DNA of 64,000 bases, taken from the NCBI RefSeq assembly GCF_002291445.1, contig NZ_CP014137.1, forward strand, positions 4,526,001 to 4,590,000. Direction: 5' to 3'. Positions 47,808-55,229 of this stretch are shown one piece after another (positions within the stretch are counted from its first letter, which is position 1; each line of letters opens with the position of its first letter). The translations under genes and the position numbers were made by a program. The notes under the pieces were generated by a model. It saw only the letters and a list, made by a program, of their open reading frames with translations. It was not told the DNA's origin and searched no databases. This DNA is from Brenneria goodwinii (GTDB lineage Bacteria > Pseudomonadota > Gammaproteobacteria > Enterobacterales > Enterobacteriaceae).

Positions 47808-47883
47808 CGCGTTGGTGGGGGGCGTTAGCCGAATCAGAATAGGATGTTTGATGACAAACCCATGGCGGTAAGATCGAGGTACG

Positions 47884-47919
47884 CGGGGAGAGGCGTTCCT
47901 GTGGGAACCTCATCCCCGT
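47884..47919. other. Long imperfect inverted repeat between the iclR-like and lyase genes
   Basis: GGGGAGAGGcgTTCC and GGAACCTCaTCCCC pair with one bulge around a TGTG loop. It follows the regulator gene by about 75 bases. No T run follows, so termination is uncertain; it could be an operator or mRNA structure. TTTGATGACAAAC just upstream (47859-47871) repeats a motif found after ilvC. Confidence 0.5.
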
Positions 47920-48066
47920 GTTTCCTCTAAATTTGGTTTGGTTAATAGTTTGGATATTGCTGTATATGAAAAATTAAATATAGTTGTTGATTTAGGGATG
48001 GGTTGCGGCAGACTGATACATGGATTTGGATCAGCGGCCAGCCCGTCAACGAGAACACGACCTATC

Positions 48067-49236
48067 ATGAAAACTGAAACGAAGGTTATCCATGCCGGAC
48101 GTCATCCAGAAGATTTTCTCGGCACGGTAAATACGCCGGTTTATCGCACCTCAACGGTAATTTGCGATTCAATGGCCGAGTGGGAGAGTAAACAGCGACA
48201 GCAAACCACGTTCGACGAGCCCGAATTGTTTTATGGCCGCCATGGCACCCCGACCAGCAAGACGTTGCAGGACGCGATTGCAGCACTGGAGGGCGGCTAT
48301 AAATCGTTTGTGTATCCTTCAGGTGTTTCCGCCTGCGCCACCGCTATCCTGGCCTTTGCCTCCGCGGACGATCATGTGTTGGTGCCTGATAATGTCTACG
48401 GTCCGGTTCGGCAAATAGCCGGTTCTATTCTGAAAAGATTTCGTATCAACGTTGAATTTTACGATCCCGCGCTAGGTGCGGATATTGAGAAATTATTTCG
48501 ACCCGAAACCCGTGTGGTCTATACGGAGTCGCCGGGATCGATGACCTTTGAAATGCAGGATATTCCCGCCATCGCGGCCGTGGCGCATCGCCATGACGCC
48601 GTGGTGGTTATGGATAATACCTGGGCCAGTCCGCTTTATTTTCAACCCTTTACTAAAGGAGTGGATATTTCTGTTCAGGCGGCGACGAAATATATTGTCG
48701 GCCATTCCGATGTCATGATGGGGATGATTACCGCAACGCAAGCCACCTATCAGCGCCTGAAAGAAACTACGCATGAGCTGGGGTTGCTCGCCAGCCCTGA
48801 TGATTGTTATCTGGCCCAGCGCGGCCTGCGCACGCTGCATGTTCGGCTGGAGCGACATTGGAAAACCGGCATTCGTCTGGCTGAATTTCTTGCCCGTCAG
48901 CCGGAAGTGGCTCGCGTGATGCACCCTGTATTGCCTGGCGATCCGGGACATGCGCTGTGGAAGCGTGATTTCACTGGCGCTTCGGGTCTGTTCGCTTTTG
49001 AATTTCGACCGGAGCTAAGTGCGAAGCGCACCGCGTTTGTCGAAGCGCTCACCCTGTTCTGTATTGGCGGTTCATGGGGCGGCTATGAAAGCCTGATCCT
49101 GCCGTTGAATCCGGTCCGCTCGCTTCACTCTGACGTACATTCTGGAACGCTGGTGCGTATTCACGCCGGTCTTGAAAGTGTGGACGATCTGCTGGCCGAT
49201 TTGGAGCAGGCTTTTGTCCTGATCCGACAGTCTTAG
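48067..49236 (+). CDS. PLP-dependent C-S lyase (cystathionine beta-lyase family)
   Basis: The 389-residue protein is a Cys/Met-metabolism PLP enzyme of MetC type. It shows Tyr56 and Arg58 in FYGRHGTPT (phosphate binding from the partner subunit), Asp183 in VVMDNTWASPLYF, and the PLP lysine Lys208 in ISVQAATKYIVGHSDVMMG. The MetC-like DNTWASP and ATKYIVGHSD favour beta-elimination, releasing pyruvate, ammonia and a thiol, over gamma-lyase activity. Context with an amino-acid importer and IclR regulator suggests catabolism of a sulphur amino acid rather than methionine synthesis. The ATG at 48067 is the family start; upstream in-frame codons have atypical composition. Confidence 0.88.
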   Translation: MKTETKVIHAGRHPEDFLGTVNTPVYRTSTVICDSMAEWESKQRQQTTFDEPELFYGRHGTPTSKTLQDAIAALEGGYKSFVYPSGVSACATAILAFASADDHVLVPDNVYGPVRQIAGSILKRFRINVEFYDPALGADIEKLFRPETRVVYTESPGSMTFEMQDIPAIAAVAHRHDAVVVMDNTWASPLYFQPFTKGVDISVQAATKYIVGHSDVMMGMITATQATYQRLKETTHELGLLASPDDCYLAQRGLRTLHVRLERHWKTGIRLAEFLARQPEVARVMHPVLPGDPGHALWKRDFTGASGLFAFEFRPELSAKRTAFVEALTLFCIGGSWGGYESLILPLNPVRSLHSDVHSGTLVRIHAGLESVDDLLADLEQAFVLIRQS

Positions 49237-49285
49237 TTATGTCAACCTGCGTCATCACGTCTGCCGATGAGCCTTCTTAATAGAG

Positions 49286-50638
49286 ATGAATACTATGCGA
49301 ATCATTGCCTGCGGCGATTTACTTTTTTCCAGTCGTAATCTGGCCAAACGGTTGGACAAAAGAATCGTTGACCAACTTTCTGCTGCGGATGCGGTTTTCG
49401 CCAATGCGGAGTTTTGCTGCCCGAAACCGACGACTCCCCCTGCCGCCGGCCGCGGCTATATCACATCGGTAAAGCCTGCGACGCTGGATGAATTTGTCGA
49501 TCTCAATATCAAACTGGTTTCGTTTGCCAATAATCATACGGGTGATTTTGGCTGGGAAGGGGTGATCGATACGATCGAAGCCGCGGAAGAAAGAGGGCTG
49601 ATTCATTGCGGCGTGGGGCGTAATCTTGATGATGCCAGAGCTGCCCGGTTCTTCGACACCCCGAAAGGACGCGTCGGCGTGGTTGCTGTCAGCAGTACCC
49701 GCTCTGAAGTCTTTGCCGCCAGCGTGGCGGGGGGCAGCGCGGTCGCGCGGCCGGGACTGAATCCGCTGCGCTGGGGGCGTTCCTATGTATTGCCTGACCA
49801 GGAGTTCGCACAGTTGCAGAATATTACCGAGTTGCTTGGGGTGGCCGCCAGCAACCGTGAAGGGGCGCGCATTGAAGTCATGGCGGATCAAGGCCCTGAC
49901 AGCTTCAAATTTGGTTCACTCTTTGAAAGTTCGGTGCAAATAGAACGCGGCGAACGCGCGTATGTTCGTACCTATATGAATGAAGGAGACTGTGAAGCTA
50001 TTTTGAAAAGCGTGCGCGATGCGGCTTATCGTTCCGATGTCGCTATCGTCAGCCTGCACACTCATGAGGGCGAAGGCGATGGCTGGTATGCGCCGTATCC
50101 GCCTGCGTTTATCGAAGAGTTTGCCCGACGGGCAATTGATGCGGGCGCATCAGCGGTTGTTGGTCACGGCGCGCACTTCCTGCGCGGGGTGGAGATTTAT
50201 AAAAATCGTCCGATTTTCTACAACCTGGGCAGTTTGCTGATGGAGTTTGAAGCCGGCGAGTCCATTATCGCTCCGGAAATGTACGCGGCTTACGGCTATG
50301 ATCTGGACTCGCGTCCTGCCGATTTGCATCAGGCACGGGCAAAAGACCTCGAAGGCAACTTCGTCGGTTTTAACGCTGAACCCCGTTTCTCCAGGAACTG
50401 TATCGCCATTCTGGATTATGAATCAGGCGCGTTGCAGTTCAGACTATTGCCGATCGATCTTGGTATGAACCGCGAGCGTTCGCTTGACCGCGGGTTGCCA
50501 AGGTTGGTTTCAGCAGAGATAGGTCATGAAATTGCAGCCGACCTGACACGGATGAGTGAGCGATACGGCACGGTATTACACTATGATGAGGCGCTGGGTA
50601 CGATATCGATTGAAACCATCACAGATAACTTAATTTAA
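49286..50638 (+). CDS. CapA-family metallophosphoesterase-like protein, no signal peptide
   Basis: The 450-residue protein matches the CapA (PGA_cap) family: IIACGDLLFSSRNL at the start, FANAEFCCPKP, LDLxLVSFANNHTGDFGWEGVIDTIEA-type metal motif (SFANNHTGDFGW), IVSLHTHEGEGDGWYAPYPP, and AVVGHGAHFLRGVEIYKNRPIFYNLGS. Classical CapA/PgsA proteins are membrane-anchored parts of polyglutamate capsule synthesis; this one has no signal or anchor and no capB/capC neighbours, so it is probably cytosolic with another role. It lies 50 bases after the C-S lyase gene. Starts at 49286 and 49295 are both possible; AGAG favours the second. Confidence 0.85.
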   Translation: MNTMRIIACGDLLFSSRNLAKRLDKRIVDQLSAADAVFANAEFCCPKPTTPPAAGRGYITSVKPATLDEFVDLNIKLVSFANNHTGDFGWEGVIDTIEAAEERGLIHCGVGRNLDDARAARFFDTPKGRVGVVAVSSTRSEVFAASVAGGSAVARPGLNPLRWGRSYVLPDQEFAQLQNITELLGVAASNREGARIEVMADQGPDSFKFGSLFESSVQIERGERAYVRTYMNEGDCEAILKSVRDAAYRSDVAIVSLHTHEGEGDGWYAPYPPAFIEEFARRAIDAGASAVVGHGAHFLRGVEIYKNRPIFYNLGSLLMEFEAGESIIAPEMYAAYGYDLDSRPADLHQARAKDLEGNFVGFNAEPRFSRNCIAILDYESGALQFRLLPIDLGMNRERSLDRGLPRLVSAEIGHEIAADLTRMSERYGTVLHYDEALGTISIETITDNLI

Positions 50639-50682
50639 AATTCGCCGTTGCGACGTAATCGCCAGCCTGAATCAGGTCGTCC

Positions 50683-50703
50683 CGTATTTTTTCAATACGG
50701 GCT
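50683..50703. other. Hairpin in the intergenic region between capA-like and putP genes
   Basis: CCCGTATT and AATACGGG with a TTTTC loop form an 8-bp stem between the converging genes. It is probably part of a composite terminator with the hairpin at 50731-50755. Confidence 0.6.
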
Positions 50704-50730
50704 GAAAATGGAATAGCATTAGTGTGGATT

Positions 50731-50755
50731 GGGGCTTTGTCGTCAGCCCCTTTTT
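50731..50755 (+). terminator. Terminator between capA-like and putP genes
   Basis: GGGGCT and AGCCCC with a TTGTCGTC loop are followed by five T. It stands between converging genes and terminates the lyase/capA-like transcript. Confidence 0.85.
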
Positions 50756-50772
50756 CATCGTCCGGTTTGCCT

Positions 50773-52257
50773 CTAAATGGATTTGAATTCCGCTTCTGCC
50801 TTATGGAAACGTTCAGTTACCGAGGTTGACGGCGCTTTTCCCATCAGGCTGACGACAAGGATAGTCAGGCAGTTAAACAGGAAACCGGGAATAATTTCAT
50901 ATAGCCCCAGCCAGCCATAATGTTTCCAGATAAGCACGGTGGCCGCACCGACAATCATCCCGAGCAGCGCGCCGTTACGTGTCATACGCGGCCAGAGCAG
51001 CGATATCAGAATAACCGGCCCAAAGGCCGCGCCGAAACCGGCCCAGGCATAGCTTACCAGACCCAGTACCCGGTTTTCCGGGTCGGCGGACAAGGCGATG
51101 GCAATGGCGGCCACCAGCAGCACCATGGCTCTGCCAACCCAGACCAGTTCTTTCTGGCTGGCATTTTTACGCAGGAAGGGTTTGTATAAATCCTCGGTGA
51201 TGGCGCTGGAGCACACCAGCAACTGGCAGCTCAGGGTGCTCATTACCGCCGCCAGAATCGCAGACAACAGCACGCCGGCAATCCACGGGTTGAATAACAG
51301 CATTGAGAGTTCGATAAACACACGTTCGCTGTTGTGCGAAACGCTGCCCGCCTGTTCAGGATTGTTACTGAAATAGGCGATGCCGAAGAAACCCACGGTC
51401 ACCGCACCGGCCAGACACAAGACCATCCAGGTCATGCTGATACGCCGAGCGCTGCGAATGGTTCGATGAGAGTCGGCCGCCATAAAGCGGGCGAGAATAT
51501 GCGGTTGGCCGAAATAGCCCAGCCCCCACCCCATCAGCGAAATGATGGCGACGAAGTTTAACCCTTTGAACATATCCAGATTGGCGGGATTTTTCGCTTC
51601 AATCACTATGAGCGAACTATCAATCCCGCCCAGCGACAGGATCACCATTATCGGCGTCAGGAGCAGCGCGAAAATCATCAGGCTGGCCTGGACGGTATCG
51701 GTCCAGCTTACGGCCAGAAAACCGCCGATAAAGGTATAGGCGATAGTGGCGGCGGCGCCTGCCCACAATGCGGCGCCATAGCTCATGTCAAAAGTGCTTT
51801 CAAACAGACGGGCGCCGGCGACGACGCCGGATGCGCAATAAATGGTGAAAAAGATTAGAATGACCAGGGCGGAGATGACGCGCAGTAACCTGCTGGTGTC
51901 TTCAAAACGGTGGGTAAAATAATCGGGCAGCGTCAGCGCGTTATGGTTGATTTCGGTGTGAACGCGCAGGCGGCCGGCAACCCAGAGCCAGTTAAAGTAA
52001 GCGCCGATGGTCAGGCCGATCGCGATCCAGCTTTCCGAAATACCGGAAATGAAAATGGCGCCGGGTAACCCCATCAATAGCCAGCCGCTCATGTCCGATG
52101 CGCCGGCGGAGAGCGCGGTGACCAGGCTCCCCATTCTGCGGCCGCCCAGAATATAATCACCAAAGTTGTTGGTCGCCCGGTAAGCAAACAGACCGATGAG
52201 TACCATCCCGAAGATATACACCAGAAAAGTCACCAGCATAGGTGTGCTCATTGTCAT
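50773..52257 (-). CDS. putP: Sodium/proline symporter PutP
   Basis: PutP imports proline with Na+ (solute:sodium symporter family). The 494-residue product aligns along its length with E. coli PutP (502) and begins MSTPMLVTFLVYIFGMVLIG after one extra residue pair. The Na+/proline site segments GASDMSGWLLMGLPGA (TM2) and ILAAVMSTLSCQLLVCSSAITED (TM9) are intact, and about 13 membrane segments can be traced. In E. coli putA lies divergently upstream and represses putP; here only a putA-like relic is seen there, so uptake is retained without the catabolic enzyme. Confidence 0.95.
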   Translation of the reverse strand: MTMSTPMLVTFLVYIFGMVLIGLFAYRATNNFGDYILGGRRMGSLVTALSAGASDMSGWLLMGLPGAIFISGISESWIAIGLTIGAYFNWLWVAGRLRVHTEINHNALTLPDYFTHRFEDTSRLLRVISALVILIFFTIYCASGVVAGARLFESTFDMSYGAALWAGAAATIAYTFIGGFLAVSWTDTVQASLMIFALLLTPIMVILSLGGIDSSLIVIEAKNPANLDMFKGLNFVAIISLMGWGLGYFGQPHILARFMAADSHRTIRSARRISMTWMVLCLAGAVTVGFFGIAYFSNNPEQAGSVSHNSERVFIELSMLLFNPWIAGVLLSAILAAVMSTLSCQLLVCSSAITEDLYKPFLRKNASQKELVWVGRAMVLLVAAIAIALSADPENRVLGLVSYAWAGFGAAFGPVILISLLWPRMTRNGALLGMIVGAATVLIWKHYGWLGLYEIIPGFLFNCLTILVVSLMGKAPSTSVTERFHKAEAEFKSI

Positions 52258-52339
52258 TTAACTCTCCACTTTCATTATTATTTATACCCACGCTATGGTG
52301 CGATAGACCCTGAGTCTCCACGCTGGACGATCGAACCGG

Positions 52340-52490
52340 CCATTTTAACGCTCGCGAGCGCCTTGAAAGCGGCGCCGGGGCGTCTGGGAGTATCGCGGTC
52401 GATCTCCAGCCAAATTAAAGCGGAAGAGATTATGCCGCAATCTCAGGAAGAAGAAACCTATCAACCGTTCCTGATGTTCGCTGAACCGCT
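52340..52490 (+). pseudogene. putA: Relic of the putA 5' region
   Basis: Divergent from putP, where putA is expected, one frame gives ARERLESGAG (compare ATRERIKSAA in the PutA ribbon-helix-helix domain). A second frame gives AEEIMPQSQEEETYQPFLMF then AE (compare EEPHQPFLDFAE in E. coli PutA at about residue 72). The blocks are in the right order but in different frames with the spacing collapsed, and nothing recognisable follows before ppiC. PutA is the proline dehydrogenase/glutamate semialdehyde dehydrogenase and put repressor. Identification rests on two short matches plus position. Confidence 0.55.
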
Positions 52491-52670
52491 CTCGGCCATC
52501 CGATCGGCGCCATGTCGGACCGCTTTTCGGTGGCGAACGGCGGTCTGGAAAGGGCGTGGGCGGACAGGCGTGAGAAGGGCGCTGCTGGCCGAGCGGCATC
52601 CATGTGCGCAGGAAAGCGTGGCGATAGGATGAAACCTTCCCCTCGTCGGGGGAAGGCCGGGAGGATATCC

Positions 52671-52952
52671 CTAATTACGGTATAACACTTTAATCAGGTG
52701 GTAACCGAACTGGGTTTTCACCGGTCCAATGGGTTTCAGCAACTCGCAGGAAAATACCGCTTTATCAAAGGAGGGAACCATGTCGCCTTTACGGAATTCG
52801 CCTAAATCACCACCGTTGCGCTTTGACGGACAGGTTGAATATTTCTGCGCCATCTGCTGAAAATCTGCGCCTTGTTCCAACTCAGCCAGGATGTCGTTGG
52901 CCTGTTGCTCGGTATCCACCAGAATATGGAGTGCTGCTGCGGTATTTGCCAT
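52671..52952 (-). CDS. ppiC: Peptidyl-prolyl cis-trans isomerase C (parvulin)
   Basis: PpiC is a small cytosolic parvulin. The 93-residue product equals E. coli PpiC in length and has AALHILVDTEQQA, GADFQQMAQKYSTCPSKRNGGDLGEF, MVPSFDKAVFSC and TQFGYHLIKVLYRN, with the active-site Cys, His and Phe positions conserved. It is divergent from rep, as in E. coli; the ilvC gene, normally its other neighbour, is 12.6 kb away here. Confidence 0.96.
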   Translation of the reverse strand: MANTAAALHILVDTEQQANDILAELEQGADFQQMAQKYSTCPSKRNGGDLGEFRKGDMVPSFDKAVFSCELLKPIGPVKTQFGYHLIKVLYRN

Positions 52953-53172
52953 TTGATTACCTTTTTTACGATATTCCCTTCATTTCCAAATTGCCGGAGT
53001 TCTCATTCCTGCAACGTGAAAGCGATTGGGAGGAGATAAGCCTGCGTGCAATGTAACACCTGCAAAGCCGGATGTGGACCGCGGCGTGCGTTTAAGAAGC
53101 GAAATCCGCGATAAAGATCGCCATGGCTTTCTGCTACAATCGCCTCCTGTTTTATGATTGAGTCTTGCCGTT

Positions 53173-55200
53173 ATGCGTCTAAACTCCAGCCAACAACATG
53201 CTGTCGAATTTGTTACTGGCCCCTGTCTGGTACTGGCGGGCGCCGGTTCAGGCAAGACGCGCGTCATTACCAATAAGATTGCCCATCTGATTCGCCAGTG
53301 CGGCTATCAGCCGCGGCATATCGCCGCGGTGACCTTTACCAATAAGGCCGCCCGCGAGATGAAAGAACGCGTCGCGCACACGCTGGGGCGGAAAGAAACC
53401 CGCGGGCTGACGATAGCAACCTTCCATACGCTGGGGCTGGAGATCATCAAGCGTGAATATGCAGCGCTGGGAATGAAGGCCAACTTCTCGCTATTTGACG
53501 ATCAGGATCAGATGGCGCTGTTGAAGGAGTTGACCGAACAGTGGCTGGAGAACGACAAGACGCTGTTGCAGCAGTTAACCTCAACGATCTCGAACTGGAA
53601 AAACGATCTGATCGATCCCTCCGGTGCGGCGGCGGTGGCGCGTTCCGAGCGTGACCGGCTGTTTGCGCACTGCTACGCGCTGTATCACGATCATCTGCGC
53701 GCCTGTAACGTGCTGGATTTCGACGATCTCATCCTGCTGCCGACGCTGCTACTGAAGCGCAACGATGAAGTGCGCGAACGCTGGCAGAACCGCCTGCGCT
53801 ATCTGCTGGTGGATGAATATCAGGATACCAATACCAGTCAGTATGAACTGGTTAAATCGCTGGTGGGCAGCCGCGCTCGCTTCACGGTGGTCGGGGACGA
53901 CGACCAGTCGATTTATTCCTGGCGCGGCGCGCGACCGCAGAATCTGGTGCTGTTGCAGCAGGACTTTCCGGCGCTGGAGGTAATTAAACTGGAGCAGAAC
54001 TATCGTTCCTCCGGACGTATTCTGAAAGCCGCCAATATCCTGATCGCCAATAACCCGCACGTTTTTGAAAAGCGCCTTTTCTCTGAGCTGAGCTATGGCG
54101 ATGAGCTAAAAATCATCACCGCCAACAATGAAGACCATGAGGCCGAACGCGTGGTCGGCGAACTGATAGCGCACCATTTTATCAATAAGACCCAGTATGG
54201 CGATTACGCCATTTTGTACCGGGGCAATCATCAATCCCGTCTGTTTGAAAAAATGCTGATGCAAAACCGCATTCCCTATCGGATTTCTGGCGGTACTTCA
54301 TTTTTCTCTCGTCCGGAAATCAAGGATCTGCTGGCCTATCTGCGCGTGTTGACCAACTCGGATGACGACAGCGCCTTTTTGCGGGTCGTCAACACGCCCA
54401 AGCGTGAGATTGGCCCGGCGACATTAAAGAAACTGGGGGAATGGGCCAATCAGCGCAATAAAAGCCTGTTCAACGCCAGCTTTGATTTGGGATTGAGCCA
54501 GTCCCTGACCGGGCGCGGGCTGGAATCTTTGCAGCGCTTTACTCAGTGGATGGCCGATGTCGCCCGGTTGGCCGAACGCGAGCCGGTCGCCGCGGTGCGG
54601 GATCTGATCCACGGGCTGGATTACGAAAGCTGGCTATATGAAACCTCCCCCAGTGCCAAAGCCGCCGAAATGCGGATGAAAAACGTCAATCAGCTTTTTA
54701 GCTGGATGACGGAAATGCTGGAAGGATCGGATCTGGATGAGCCGATGACGCTGACCCAGGTGGTCACGCGTTTTACCCTGCGGGATATGATGGAGCGGGG
54801 GGAAAATGAGGAAGAGCTGGATCAGGTGCAGCTTATGACGTTGCATGCGTCAAAAGGTCTGGAATTTCCTTATGTTTTTTTGGTGGGCATGGAAGAAGGG
54901 CTGTTGCCGCACCAGAGCAGCATTGATGAAGACAACGTTGACGAGGAACGGCGTCTGGCGTACGTCGGCATTACCCGTGCGCAGCGCGAGCTGACCTTTA
55001 CCCTATGCAGAGAGCGGCGTCAGTACGGCGAACTGGTGCGCCCGGAGCCCAGCCGCTTCCTGCTTGAACTGCCGCAGGATGACGTGGTGTGGGAAACGGA
55101 ACGCAAAGTGGTCAGCGCGCAGGAGCGAATGCAAAAAGGGCAAAGCCATCTGGCGAATATCCGCGCGCAACTGGCCAAAGCGAAGGACGCCGACAAGTAG
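53173..55200 (+). CDS. rep: ATP-dependent DNA helicase Rep
   Basis: Rep is a superfamily 1A 3'-5' helicase that clears proteins ahead of the replisome and helps restart. The 675-residue product (E. coli 673) has the Q motif, Walker A AGAGSGKT (22-29), motif Ia FTNKAAREMKERV, DEYQDTN (motif II), GDDDQSIYSWRGA (III), EQNYRSSG (IV), TLHASKGLEFPYVF (V) and VGITRAQRELTFT (VI). The carboxyl tail RMQKGQSHLANIRAQLAKAK contacts DnaB in E. coli and is conserved. The start at 53173 (MRLNSSQQ) matches the family. The downstream neighbour pehX is not found here in E. coli. Confidence 0.97.
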   Translation: MRLNSSQQHAVEFVTGPCLVLAGAGSGKTRVITNKIAHLIRQCGYQPRHIAAVTFTNKAAREMKERVAHTLGRKETRGLTIATFHTLGLEIIKREYAALGMKANFSLFDDQDQMALLKELTEQWLENDKTLLQQLTSTISNWKNDLIDPSGAAAVARSERDRLFAHCYALYHDHLRACNVLDFDDLILLPTLLLKRNDEVRERWQNRLRYLLVDEYQDTNTSQYELVKSLVGSRARFTVVGDDDQSIYSWRGARPQNLVLLQQDFPALEVIKLEQNYRSSGRILKAANILIANNPHVFEKRLFSELSYGDELKIITANNEDHEAERVVGELIAHHFINKTQYGDYAILYRGNHQSRLFEKMLMQNRIPYRISGGTSFFSRPEIKDLLAYLRVLTNSDDDSAFLRVVNTPKREIGPATLKKLGEWANQRNKSLFNASFDLGLSQSLTGRGLESLQRFTQWMADVARLAEREPVAAVRDLIHGLDYESWLYETSPSAKAAEMRMKNVNQLFSWMTEMLEGSDLDEPMTLTQVVTRFTLRDMMERGENEEELDQVQLMTLHASKGLEFPYVFLVGMEEGLLPHQSSIDEDNVDEERRLAYVGITRAQRELTFTLCRERRQYGELVRPEPSRFLLELPQDDVVWETERKVVSAQERMQKGQSHLANIRAQLAKAKDADK

Positions 55201-55229
55201 CCAGGGCAGAGCGTCTGCCCTGAACCATA

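Noticed and set aside
49286..50638. Capsule (poly-gamma-glutamate) synthesis locus
   Set aside because: Only a CapA-like gene is present; there is no capB or capC neighbour and the protein lacks the usual membrane anchor.
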